Origin: Tetranychus cinnabarinus
Lineage: Eukaryota; Arthropoda; Arachnida; Trombidiformes; Tetranychidae
Direction of reading: 5' to 3'
Assembly: GCA_022266195.1 (NCBI GenBank)
Contig: WHVY01000001.1
Coordinates: 11,284,001-11,348,000, forward strand
Length of the DNA: 64,000 nucleotides
A program made the translations under genes and the position numbers. The notes under the pieces were generated by a model, which saw only the letters and a program-made list of their open reading frames with translations, made no database searches and had not been told where the DNA came from. Below, in pieces: positions 53,415 to 64,000 of the stretch; the stretch's first letter is position 1; every line of letters begins with the position of its first letter.

Positions 53415-55017
53415 TCATTTTACAAAATATCTACCATCTTTGCAGCTAATTGTGTTAATACATGATGAACTTTGATTATTCGGTGAGCACATGTCTTCAA
53501 TAAAACTTTGGTACAATCCACAATCACGGAGACTTTCAGCAGCGAAAATATTTTTACTTGATTCTTCTTTTACTTCTTGATAGTGTGAAGCAACTGAGGC
53601 GAAAGGACCACAATAATCATAATTAATAAGATTACATGAAAAATCCCCAACCGTTGATCGAAACAATTCACACAAATTGACAACCATATTTGGTAATATC
53701 GGTCCACAAAGTTCAATATTATACATTGATTTATCTAAAATACTATTTAGATTCAATTTTAAAAAATGAAGCTGAGCCCCTTCGAAGGCTACAGGAGCAA
53801 GTAATGTCGGAGGTATATTAGCAAGTGATCCATATTTTGATAAAACAATTTTAGAACTTGATAAAAATGGTATCAAATCTTGCACTTGTGCTCCTTTAAC
53901 CATAACGAGAGTAGAATTCGTATTCTTTTTAGGTTTTCTGTAAAGAAAAATAAAAAGAAATCAGAATAAAACTTGAATATAAAGATGAGATAATCCTCAC
54001 GTTTTGGTCCTTTGAGATTTTATAGAGGACGATTCATTTGATAAATCAACTCCTAAGGTTTCCAAAAAGTTATTTGCGTCTTCTTCTTCGTCCATCGCAC
54101 TAGAGGATTCCTCATCTGTCGTTTTCTCACATAAAGGCATAGAGAATTCAATTCCCTCTTCTTTTAGTAAATTTCTGAATCCATCAGTTGTCGGAGTTAT
54201 CCAAACGTGTATCTCATCAACGCCTGCAACTCCAGAAGCTCGAAAGAGGGCCGTGAAAGAATATGCACAAAGATAAAAATATGCGACCTGTCGACATTTC
54301 ATTAAATCGAATAAATCTTTTAAACTTGCACAATACTCATTTAAAAGATCTTCACTCATGGGTTTGCTTATTGGAGCTACTTTGCATCGATTATTAATTC
54401 TGGGAAACAAATCAAATCCAGGTAAATGCGGATGTCTCCAAACAAAACAGTGTTTTTTGAGTTTCGCCGTTGCACTGATTTCATCACCTGAACACCTAAC
54501 AAAAGAAGTTGTTCCATTTGCACTCTCGCTCGAGGAGAAATATCCTTTGTAAGGGAAGGGTTTATCCGACCAGAAACGCACTCTTGTTTTTAGTGACCAA
54601 TCAATAGGAATTGAAGCGAGGCCTTTGACAGTTTTAACTAAAACAAAAAATTATTAGTACAAAACATAACAAAAACATGATAAACGTACCTGTTGGTGCT
54701 TCAAGGTTTGCATCCTCGGAAAGAGCACCCAAAGGTAAAGATGGTTTTTCATCGCCAAAAACCAAAGCTCTTTTAGGTGTTTTTCTTGGAGTTTTTTTGG
54801 GTGTTTTTCTGGGTGTACCTTTTCTTCTTGATGAACTTTGAGATACACTTTGATAGTTTTTCTCTGGTGTCGTAAAGATAATACTCCGTAATGGAGAAAC
54901 GAAAAGCTTTTTCCTTGGGCCAGAGTCAGAATTTAATTTTCTCTTCTTCAATTGTTGAAACAAATCCGATGGTTTCAGTAAATTTGGTGATAGTTTACCA
55001 GGTGTTCTAGGTGTCAT
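53415..55017 (-). CDS. DONSON: DONSON (humpty dumpty) DNA replication protein
   Basis: Three minus-strand exons, 54690-55017, 54001-54637 and 53415-53937, join in frame to 495 residues; animal DONSON proteins have about 560. Recognised blocks: IPIDWSLKTRVRFWSDKPF, FYLCAYSFTALFRASGVAG, ITPTTDGFRNLLKEEGIEFS, FLETLGVDLSNE, LVMVKGAQVQDLIPFLSSSK, PPTLLAPVAFEGAQL and LCGPILPNMVVNL, in the same order as the human protein. The N-terminus is basic, with TPRK/TPKK repeats (about residues 68-83) that may bind DNA or be phosphorylated. DONSON is a nuclear factor that helps assemble the CMG helicase at origins and protects stalled forks. The two introns are 52 and 63 bp, far shorter than elsewhere in the window. 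The start is the first in-frame ATG; a transposon begins 58 bp upstream of it. Confidence 0.92.
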
Positions 55018-55018
55018 G

Positions 55019-55040
55019 ATAAATAAATAAATAAATAAAT
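55019..55040. repeat. (ATAA)n microsatellite just upstream of DONSON
   Basis: About five tandem copies of a 4-bp AT-only unit immediately before the DONSON start codon (minus strand), so within its 5' untranslated region or core promoter. Confidence 0.85.
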
Positions 55041-55274
55041 CACAATTTTGAAAATAAAAAACAATGAATAAATAGTAGACTCCGAAGTCAGCCGATCGAG
55101 TCAGCCAAGCAGTCGACTCGGGCTCCTGCGAGTCGAAGTTGAAATTTTTTTCAGCTGAGTCGGCTGAGTCGACTCTAGCTGGGGTCAACTCAGTCGATTT
55201 TTTTGTCGCATTTTCAACAAATAAACACCAACCACATGCTCTCAATGCTGTTTTTATTTTACTTAAATTAATTA

Positions 55275-55365
55275 CAGTGAGGTCTCTCTTAGTCTAACGC
55301 TTTCTTTAGTCTCTTAGTCTCTTACTTTTTTAGTTAAAAGCGTTAGACTAAGAGAGACCCTACTG
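55275..55365. mobile_element. 91-bp TA-flanked MITE nested in the larger element
   Basis: Inverted repeats of 29 bp with two mismatches (55275-55303 and 55337-55365) read CAGTGAGGTCTCTC and CAGTAGGGTCTCTC inward; TA lies at each flank (55273-55274 and 55366-55367). The CAGT end, TA target and GGTCTC continuation resemble pogo/Tigger-type ends. Only about 33 bp separates the arms, so transcripts would fold into a strong hairpin. It must have inserted after the outer element. Confidence 0.85.
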
Positions 55366-55429
55366 TATTGTAATTGCATCAACCTTTGACACTCAAACTT
55401 TATTTTTTTACTAGTGTTGAGTGCTACTC

Positions 55430-55505
55430 TGAGTCGACTTGAGTCGACTTGAGTCGATTGATTGATGAGTCGATGGAGTCGACTCGAGTCGACTGCCAGT
55501 CGATT
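55430..55505. repeat. GAGTCGACT-type short tandem/palindromic repeats
   Basis: Several imperfect copies of a roughly 10-bp palindrome-like unit (GAGTCGACTT and variants) inside the 478-bp MITE; related units lie at 55098-55200. Probably subterminal repeats of the transposon. Confidence 0.7.
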
Positions 55506-55561
55506 AAACGTCCAGTCAGTCAGTCGTTGAAAAAACGGCTGACTTCGGAGTCTAATAAATA

Positions 55562-58500
55562 GTCATATGTTTACATTTTTTCGCGGTATTTTCCCGTCAA
55601 GTAACACCATCTATTAGCAAATTTTATAGTTAAGACCTTACTACTTATTGGCGGAAAAAATGTTTTTTTGATGATAAGAGAGAAAAAGGAAGAAGAAGAG
55701 AAAATTTTACATTAATTTTAATATTATAAGTACCCATATGTGTTGGATATCAGTTAACCGATCAATAAGCAAAATGAGGAGCAAAAAGAAAAATGAAAAA
55801 AAATGAAAAGGTAAAAAAATGTGAAAAAGATTCAGTGAAAAACTCTTGAGCAAAGGTCTTCTAAATGATAGTTTTCACCTTGAGGCTGAAACAAATTTAC
55901 CAATTATTTGAAAGGCGCTTAAAGACGTGTGATAGCGATAAAGATAATGTAAGGTGTAACTTAGTAATCATTCTAAGTGCTATTAGTGAAAAAAGGAAGG
56001 TAAAAATTTACAGTTTGTTTGTGGTAAAATGTATAACTCATTTATCACTCACCATGCTTTAAACATGAGACGGATTAATACTGCTAATAAGGTACAAAAC
56101 ACACACAAATATATAAATGCTAATATGAATCAATCATTTTTTTTTGAAAAATGTCAGTTTCAATAAATTGTTATCACTAGTTAAATCAATAAGGGCTTCA
56201 ATAATATGAAGTCAGTAGATATGATGATGATGAACTCAACCAAAGTGTGAAGATAATAACGATGATGATGATAGCAGCAAAGTCAATTAGTTATCCATAT
56301 TTTTAAGTTTCAATTTTTTAATCTTGAAATCTCTTTGATTCACTCAAACTCAATTAAGAATTGAGTTATAATGTTATCATCAACAGGCATTATTAATCGG
56401 AATATTGTTGAACACAGAAGGTAATAAGCCAATAGCCATTCATAGTCTTAATGTCAATAAGTTGTCTCCAATACTTTGATCGGTTGGTTGGTTGATTTTA
56501 ATGTAAATTGATTGGAATTTTGTTTTCATCAATTAAATTAAACATTCAGCTATATCGATATCTAAACCACATCTGGACCATAACAAGGTTGTGTTAATTA
56601 TTCAGGTGTTATCAGCCATTTTGAAAGGTTTTTTTCTCTCTCTCTCTCTTTCTTCCTTTTGCTTTCTGGACAAGACTGAAAAATAAGTAAACCAAATTAT
56701 TAGGAATACATAAATGTTTGATAATTATGATTTACGAGTTTTAATCTTACTCTTTCCAGTTGATTCCATTAAATGAAGAATGATCACTTTCAAGATGTTA
56801 TATGTGATGCCTAAGGTGTAATCATAATCGTAATCATCATCCCACCATGCTTTTTATGCTTTTAAAACGTGTAAATATCCTCATTTAACTTATTTTCAAG
56901 TCAATCATTTCTTCCTCGTCTTATAGGTATTCTTATTAGTATTGAAATTTCTTTCAAAGTTTCAAGATTCATCTTCACCATCCCAATCAGCAGATAATTC
57001 GGTTAATTCAAGGCTTTTATCCCTATAAATGTAACACTCTTGACAAGTGTAAATATGACAATGTATCAAAAAAGGCAGCAAATCTGGAAGTAACAGGACA
57101 AGCTCATTGAGAAATGATTCCATCCAGATAACTTTAAACTTTGTACCAAACATTCAATAAAACTCGAAATCCAATCTTAATTCAATCTGCTGGAGTAATG
57201 TAGCATGAAATGATATTCAAAAGTCCAAAACAAAATGATCGGTCCAGACATCTCAATTACATTGCATCCCCAACAGAAGCTATAAAATTATAATAAATAA
57301 ATAGACCAATCTTGATCTATTAACTTAACGATTTGTAGATACAAAAGCAAAAAAGTAACTCGTTATATCACAAAATAGGCCAACAAGAAGGCAAAACGTA
57401 CTAAAGATCAGCTCTGTTGAACGATTATTATAACACATTATTATGATAAAATGATATAACACAAAATAAATACAATTAAAGACTGATAAATATTATAACA
57501 TTTAGATGAGATAATCTAGTACAAATAACTAAAATCACAATTAAAAAATGATGCATAAAACAATAAGTAAATAAACAAAACAAATTGTCTTATTTTGAAA
57601 CAAAAGAAAATAAAAATTATGGATTTGAAAAAATTGAGGGGTCGTTACTTAATTAAGCCTTCATAACATTAGAGTGAGCAATATGTTTAGATTACAATTG
57701 TAAATGCTAAGACATTAGCTACTTTAATAAATTGTAATATTTGATGAATTAAATATTGAGTGACTTTATTTAATTGACAGCAATAATATTACAATAAAAC
57801 AAAGTAAATGAATATGGATAACAGTGTAAAGTTGATAATTTTGATTAGTTGATCTTAAGAAAATTGCTTCAACTTGGCTTCCATATCCAATACAAGGAAA
57901 GAAGGAAAGAAATGTTCAACCCATTTCTTTACAGGAACCAAGGTAATCCCTGTAAAGGTAAGTCCGCCTTCCTCTTCATCCCACTTGTCTTCCCTGCTAT
58001 TTTCATCTTTATCCTCCTCCTACTACTCATAAAAGGACTCACAATACGAATACACTTGATGAGTTTACATGGTAAAAAGCCTATTGAAAAAGGCGTATAG
58101 CAAGGAAACCTATCTCCTATTTTGCTCATTTGTTGTTGCTACTTGTTAGAGTTACATCTTTATAATTATGTTTAAATTTAAATTTGATAATTTAATACTA
58201 ATAGCCACATTAATAATCGATTAATAGTATCACCGATGGCTAACTTGTTAGTAAAAAAACGAAATGTATAAACTAGACTTGACCTGACTTGGTAACAAGA
58301 CTTGGCTAATGGTGATTTTCAATGAAAGGCTCATCCCACTAATGATACTTACTCCTCCCGATCTTCATCTTCATCTTCTTATTCTCATCTCTCATCATCT
58401 TTTTTTCACTCCTCTTTAGTCCTCACAGTTAACTATTATCTTAATCATTACAAATTCATTTATAACAATTTGTAAATTAACTCTGCAAATAGTTTCTCTG

Positions 58501-58650
58501 TTTTTTACTTCTCACCTTTACTTGTACCACTTAACATTTGATCATTGATTTTCACTCCATAATAATGTTTCTAATTTTGATTTATTTATGATTTATTTAT
58601 TTCACTGACAATCAACTGGATCAACCATCAAACGAATCATCCAACAAATC
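55562..58650. other. Divergent intergenic region between DONSON and the homeobox gene
   Basis: About 3.1 kb, AT-rich. It holds a TC microsatellite at 56635-56649 and no supported gene. The part near 58400-58650 should include the homeobox promoter and leader; no motif was recognised with confidence. Confidence 0.45.
56635..56649. repeat. (TC)n microsatellite
   Basis: Seven TC units in a polypyrimidine tract in intergenic DNA. Confidence 0.8.
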
Positions 58651-61035
58651 ATGTCTGTTGACAGTATTGACGATACCAATGGTGCCAATGCCAAGGTAAC
58701 AATTGGATTCAGTGTTTCGGATATTTTAAAGCTTCCCTCAAATAAACAAAAGTCAGCCGATTATCCCGTTAAACCATATCAAGGATCGCCTTCAAATTCA
58801 CCTCCACCTCAACCGTCATCATCATCACCTTCCCATGAGATTGCAATTAAATCAGAGGAAAGTCCATCTTCATCATCAACTCCTTCAACTAGTAATTTCA
58901 CTTCACCTTTATATTACTATGAAAATCCCTATTCAAGGTGGTTACCTCCAACTGAACATCTAATCTATTCAACCTCACTTCGTAAGTTGACCATTTACAT
59001 TCTTACATTCATTCTGACTCAACAATTTACTGACAATTGATTATCATTTATCTGTTGACAAGATCAGTAGTAACGCTTCCCAAGACATTGTAACTGATTG
59101 TCGCTAATTATCCTCGTAATTTGACGATTTAACTTTCCTCTTGGTTTCCCTTTTCCTCCATCATCAACATCCTCATCCTCACCCTGATCATATTTTTTGA
59201 CATTTACACATTTTTGGAAGCAAAAAGAGACCACAAAAGACTTAACTTTACTCACACTAAATACTTGAACCATTTACACCATTTAGTTAACTGTCCATTC
59301 CAATTTAGGTTTCACGGTTGGTCAGTTAAATTATACTCTGCTCAATATGATGGTCAAACAGTTGCAATGTAAACAAAAACATCAAATCTGTTGACAGATT
59401 TTTATGTTATGAAAATTTTCATCGATTCTTCCAATGATGATAACCATTTATAACATGTCAATCCAAGTAGCCTTTGAGACAATCAAAAAAAAGAGAAGCA
59501 AACCTTTTTAAAAAATATCTCATTTTACAGTCAAATTGTACCAACCGTTATAAAACATGTAAACAGCAATTTACAAATTTCAATGTTCCAATGGGGAAAA
59601 TTTTGAATGCAACAATTAATGATGCTCGAAAACAAAGCTTACATTTGACTTTGGAAGCTCACTTTTTGACAGGTCAACAATCATTTCCATGTGAAAGCAA
59701 ATTGGTAAAATTAATGATCGTTTAATTGTTGATAACAGAGTGGGAGGTAGCAAGTCCAGTAAATACAACCTTTCATCATGAAAGAAGCAAAAAAGAAGCT
59801 CGAAAATGATCTCATTTTGACATTCATAATCCTCATCATTTTCCCATGTTACTCAACAATAATGGCTCTTTAAAGCAACCAAAGTGTAATCAAGTTAATG
59901 AAACAAATGAACCTTTCCTATTAACCGGAAAATTCATCATCATCATCATCACAGCGATCATGATGATCCACAAGATGATATGAAAATGAAACAAATAAAG
60001 GCAAACAAATTGACAGCAGATTAACTAATCATGTTAACATGTTGACAACATCAACATTATGATGAATGTTTCTCGACTAATCCTTTTCTTATCCATCCCT
60101 AGCTTTAAAATATGTTCAATGAATAATGATAATTGTCAATAGATTGAGACAAGGAAGATGCAACAAAAAATGAGCAAAAATCTTTCAACACATTAAAGAT
60201 GAAAAATGAAATTCGAGTTCACATGAAGTCAAAATTTACCATTTCTTTTAATCTTGTTTTACTTTTCTCTTTGACAGATTGTCCAGAAGGAAAATGTCCA
60301 CCAATCGATAGCAAAGTCAACCCTGTATCTTCATCATTATCATCATCCTCATTGTCCCTGTCAACCTCATCAACAACACCAAACTCATCGTCACCTCCAT
60401 CATCTTCCTCATCAATATCACCAAACCATCTTCAAGAGGTGAACCCACTCGCCCATCATCTTCCCCCGCCTCCGCCTCCACCTGTCCTTCACCATCACCA
60501 TGATCATCACCGATCGCTGCACCATCATCACGGTCTCAATCGGTTTACCCAATCGTCATCTTCCTCTTCAACCTCATCAACTTCATCCATTTTAAACTCT
60601 GGTTCAAAGATTCGTAAAAAGCGAACTCGAGCCGCCTTCACTCACGCCCAAGTCTATGAGTTGGAGAAGCGATTCAGTTTACAAAAATATCTCTCTGGAC
60701 CTGAACGATCCGATTTGGCGACTGCTTTGAAACTCACCGAAACTCAGGTTAAAATTTGGTTCCAAAATCGTCGCTATAAAACAAAGAGGAAAAATTTACA
60801 ACAAGACTGTCTTGTCCATTCGACTTTAAATGGTCCACTCAATGGTTCAACAGTCCTTAGATCAACCGATTATCTATCATCGAATCATCCTCACTCGCAT
60901 CATCATTTACCTCAACATGGGTTAACTTCATCTTCATCACCAGCCACCTCTCATCATCCATTTTATTCAGCTTCAACCTTTCTTGGATCTTCAATCCAGT
61001 TTCTTGATATAAATCGTTTAATCACTGATATTTAA
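58651..61035 (+). CDS. bap: NK-class homeobox transcription factor with bagpipe/Nkx3-like homeodomain
   Basis: Two exons, 58651-58981 and 60278-61035, join in frame to 362 residues. Exon 1 holds a tinman/EH1-type repressor motif (GFSVSDILKLP, residues 19-29), a Ser/Pro-rich stretch, and ENPYSRWLPPTEHLIYSTSL (91-110). Exon 2 starts with Ser- and His/Pro-rich low complexity, then a complete 60-residue homeodomain at 224-283 (genomic 60616-60795) containing ELEKRFSLQKYLSGPERSDL and TETQVKIWFQNRRYKTKRKN, with Asn51 and the NK-typical Tyr54. The homeodomain fits NK3/bagpipe best (RAAFTHAQV, LSGPER, LTETQ). The end of exon 1 instead resembles Nkx2.2/vnd. No NK2-specific domain is seen after the homeodomain. 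The protein should be a nuclear DNA-binding regulator of development. Whether both exons belong to one transcript is the main doubt. AATAAA at 61114 follows the stop. Confidence 0.83.
58982..60277 (+). other. Intron of the homeobox gene (1.3 kb)
   Basis: Phase-1 intron with GTAAGT donor and TTTGACAG acceptor; the joined codon is CAT (His111). It contains a CAT triplet run near 59935-59952 and no other recognised coding exon. Confidence 0.65.
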
Positions 61036-64000
61036 TTTAACCTTAAATCAAACTAGCGCACTAACTTAAGTAATCAAAGTGTCAACACTTTTAATCAATG
61101 AATCATCTTCCAAAATAAACTGTGGAAAATGTTGAAAAGCCAACTTTTTTTTGTCAAGAAACAAACCAATTTCTTGTTTACAATGAAAAACAAAACTCTT
61201 TTTTTTCGTGGGTAATAAATATTCAACTAAAGATGCTAATTATTTCAACGCTGCCAAATTATCACCTTCATACATCATCATCTCACTGTATATTGTAGAT
61301 GAACAAGATCATTAATCATTAACCAGTTGATAGTCAACAGTATTTCAACTTAAATTATTATTTGTTTGTGCTTTTCATTTCAAAATTTACATTCTTTCTT
61401 GAATGTGAAACAAAGTTATCACTATGATCAATATAGACTTGAACATCTTTCCAGCTTTCAAAGGCAAAGCAACCTGATGAATCCTTTGTTACTTTGAGTC
61501 GACCGAAACTGTCACCACAATTTTGTACAAAAAACAGACCAACCCTTAAAACCCAGTCACTATCGACTAATGCTAATACTAATCACAAATTAATCCAGTT
61601 ATTCATCAGATTTTTAACTCTTATTGATCAAACTATTAGATAATCACTTGAGCCTTGGACCTTTTCTGCCCGTAAAATTTTCAGTTAAAAGTTGATACAA
61701 AATAACCTTAGAGAAGACCAGAAAATCTCTGAAATTGTTAAGACAATAGTTAAGACCAAACATGATTAAAACCATTAAGAATCAACTAATCCATCAACGC
61801 TATCATTGAAATCGATACAGTTTTTCATTTTCGCCAGTTTCTTGTCATTTCGATTGAAGATGAATGTTTATCAAGATGAAAATTGAAACTAATTATCCAA
61901 TTATATTTGAATTTTAAGTCGACCTTTTTTGGGGATTGAGTTACCGGTGGACAATTTGATGACTTGTAACTCGATAACTCAATCGGATATTTTAATGGTG
62001 AAAATATTTACCTGACTTTTTTGCTCTCAATTGTCGCGTGTACTCAACTTGATCTTGTTGATAATTTATTCGTAAAAGTGTGACTTTGATATTGAAAAGG
62101 TTCCCCAAGTCAGGGCAAGGTTAACATTATGGTTGACAGTGATGAATTTAAAGGAATGAACATTTGAATGTTTATTAAAAACATTTAAATTCATCTGCTT
62201 AAGATGAAACTGTAAATGAATAGTTATTGACAAGTAACAATTTACATCAACATTAAAACATTTTACTCTATTGACTGTTGTGGGTTAACTCAAACAGTTC
62301 AACTTAAAACTGTCTTGGAGTTATTTTTATAAAAATATCAAACAAATGAGCAATAATTATTGACTGAAGATATCCAGAAGTTGATTTAAAAAAGGTTCAC
62401 CACACTTACAGTAATAGATTAGAATCAACTTTAACCAGTGAACACAATTTAACATTTCAATTGTACAATTGGATTAAGATTGCAATTAGACGGAAGAGTT
62501 GAAAAAGTACAGCTCTTTTGAATTGCTCAATGAGCTTGAAAATTGAAGATCAAAAAATTTAAATTCTAGTTCAACTTTGCTCTTTTCCAACCCAATTTGA
62601 GGTCAATTTTTTTGCCCATTTAAATTGTATAGAGTTAATGGACAGTATATTGATAATCTTAATGTGAGATAAATGGAGAAACGAAAAGGCCAAAAGGTCT
62701 TTGGTGGTCCTTTTTTTGCTTGCTCTACGTGTTTCATCTATTAGGCTTTATTCACTTGGTTTCGAGAGGTTTTCCGTTATTATCTTCCGGTGAACATCAT
62801 CATCTTCTTGTGTCTTTATGTGAGTGTTTCTTGAAAGGAAACTTCAACCTTCTTCTTTACCAAATGTTTATGTTCAATGTTGTTATTAAAACACTTTTCA
62901 TCTCATCAGTACCAACCCTTGTTAGTGACTCTTAGGCAAACCTGGAATGAAGCCTTTTCAAGTCAACCTTCAACAACTCACTTGCATCTTTTCACTGCAT
63001 TTACAAATCAATTATTTACATTCAAAAAGAAGAAGAAACTTTCTCTGATTTTCATCCGGTTGAGTGGTTCAATTGACCCAAACAAATGGACAACCATTTT
63101 TACCATCTCAATAGCACATAATCAAGAGTTGACCATTCAAGTCCACACCACTTTAAGAAAAAAAGTGAACAGAAAAGGGTTGAGACAAGAAACTCATTAC
63201 AAGGTGATGATGGACTGCATTTTATTTGGAAACAACAAAGACACTCAATTGGTAATTGCCAGTTGAATGGTTTAAATTGTCAAAAACATTTGCGCAAAGT
63301 TCAATGAATGGACATTAATTGTCGAATCGCAAATCACTTTTTACTCTCTTTACGGAAGTTCAATTGGAAGCAAATTGAATGAGCCAATTTTAATCATTTC
63401 CCGTTTTGTAGACTTGAAAACAATTGCAATTGCTTTGATTGTTGAACTTGTATTAAGCGTGAGTCGAGATTGAACAGACCAAAAATGATCGGAAGTTTAT
63501 CTTAACACAGAAAAGTTTCATAACAGTAAATTAAAGCAATAATAACATTGTTTTCCGGTTCAATATTAACTGTCAATAAATATCAGTGTTGAATGTTAAG
63601 TACTGATGAACGTTGTTTATTGAGCCCAAACAACAACAAATGCGCACAAATTAAACCTTTATTTTGGTAAATGATAAACTTGCATGTGTTAGTGAATCTA
63701 ATGAACATGAAAGTTTAAGCAAAAAAACCGCAATTTAAACCTCAAAAGAAGAAAAAAACTTGTTTATTTTGATTGCCAACGATTAATGATATAACGATGC
63801 TCATATCATGTTAATAGTGTTAAATTGTAAACAAAAGTGCTAAGTTAAACTGTGAATTTTTTTTCTTCTTTTCTCTCTTTTTCAACCCAATTTTATATAC
63901 ATTCATGATTCATGAACACAAATCATGATGAAAAGTTATTCAAGTTGTCAAAATTTATTCTCATGGAACAGCAAATTTTTCATGTTCATTTTGATAAATA
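61036..64000. other. Non-coding DNA downstream of the homeobox gene
   Basis: AT-rich with AATAAA at 61114-61119, a probable polyadenylation signal for the homeobox gene, and a 10-bp inverted repeat (GATTGAGTTA at 61934-61943 with its complement at 61975-61984). Open frames around 62720-63266 are low in complexity and resemble nothing known. No gene is supported up to the window end. Confidence 0.5.

Larger units (their letters stand above)
55076..55553. mobile_element. 478-bp MITE with 8-bp target duplication upstream of DONSON
   Basis: Perfect 19-bp terminal inverted repeats (TAGACTCCGAAGTCAGCCG at 55076-55094, its complement at 55535-55553) are flanked by an exact 8-bp direct repeat, ATAAATAG, at 55068-55075 and 55554-55561. 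This matches hAT-type insertion, although the TAGAC end is not diagnostic. The interior carries many copies of a GAGTCGACT-like unit, partly tandem near 55430-55505, and a second, smaller transposon. No transposase frame is present. The element ends 58 bp from the DONSON start codon. Confidence 0.9.

Noticed and set aside
59474..59725. An 83-codon frame inside the homeobox intron, considered as an alternative first exon for a bagpipe gene
   Set aside because: No tinman-type motif and no NK features; composition is ordinary for this DNA.
61934..61984. GATTGAGTTA/TAACTCAATC inverted repeat
   Set aside because: Arms of only 10 bp with no flanking duplication; expected by chance in AT-rich DNA of this length.
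62720..63266. Overlapping open frames downstream of the homeobox gene
   Set aside because: No conserved motif, different frames overlap, and a poly-Lys stretch from an AAG/AAA tract; most likely chance.
1..64000. tRNA, rRNA, CRISPR arrays and bacterial-type operons
   Set aside because: No tRNA cloverleaf or internal promoter boxes were recognised by eye, and the intron-containing animal genes exclude a prokaryotic source; a covariance-model search would be needed to exclude small RNA genes.

Overview
The window is nuclear DNA of an invertebrate animal, most likely an arthropod and possibly a mite or other chelicerate. The evidence is AT-rich sequence, many spliced genes with GT-AG introns from about 0.05 to 17 kb, abundant ATG/CAT triplet tracts in non-coding DNA, His/Gln/Ser-rich low-complexity stretches in proteins, and bilaterian protein families (neuroligin-like protein, astacin protease, SLC16 transporter, DONSON, NK homeobox). 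The species assignment is inference; no rRNA or mitochondrial marker is present.

Layout from left to right. 1-540 (minus): first coding exon of a neuroligin-like protein, cut by the window edge. 6284-32083 (plus): a multi-exon secreted astacin zinc metalloprotease with EGF-like and CUB domains, interrupted by a 17.2 kb intron; a possible signal-peptide exon lies at 1865. 32970-47242 (plus): a five-exon SLC16/monocarboxylate-transporter-like protein of 1153 residues with a very long cytoplasmic tail. 51030-53127 (minus): a five-exon papain-family cysteine protease (cathepsin L type). 53415-55017 (minus): a three-exon DONSON (humpty dumpty) replication protein. 58651-61035 (plus): a two-exon NK-class homeobox gene. 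No gene is seen from 61036 to 64000.

The genes are unrelated in function (synaptic adhesion, extracellular proteolysis, solute transport, lysosomal proteolysis, DNA replication, developmental transcription); nothing suggests an operon or cluster. DONSON and the cathepsin are in tandem on the minus strand, 287 bp apart.

The most interesting unlisted structure is four short non-autonomous DNA transposons, each with clear terminal inverted repeats and target-site duplications. One is a 296-bp element with an 8-bp duplication in the giant astacin intron. One is a 470-bp TA-flanked element filling most of the last cathepsin intron and ending about 15 bp from its donor site. One is a 478-bp element with an 8-bp duplication just upstream of the DONSON start codon, and a 91-bp TA-flanked element is nested inside it. 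The second notable point is the homeobox gene: its first exon resembles Nkx2.2/vnd, while its homeodomain is of NK3/bagpipe type.
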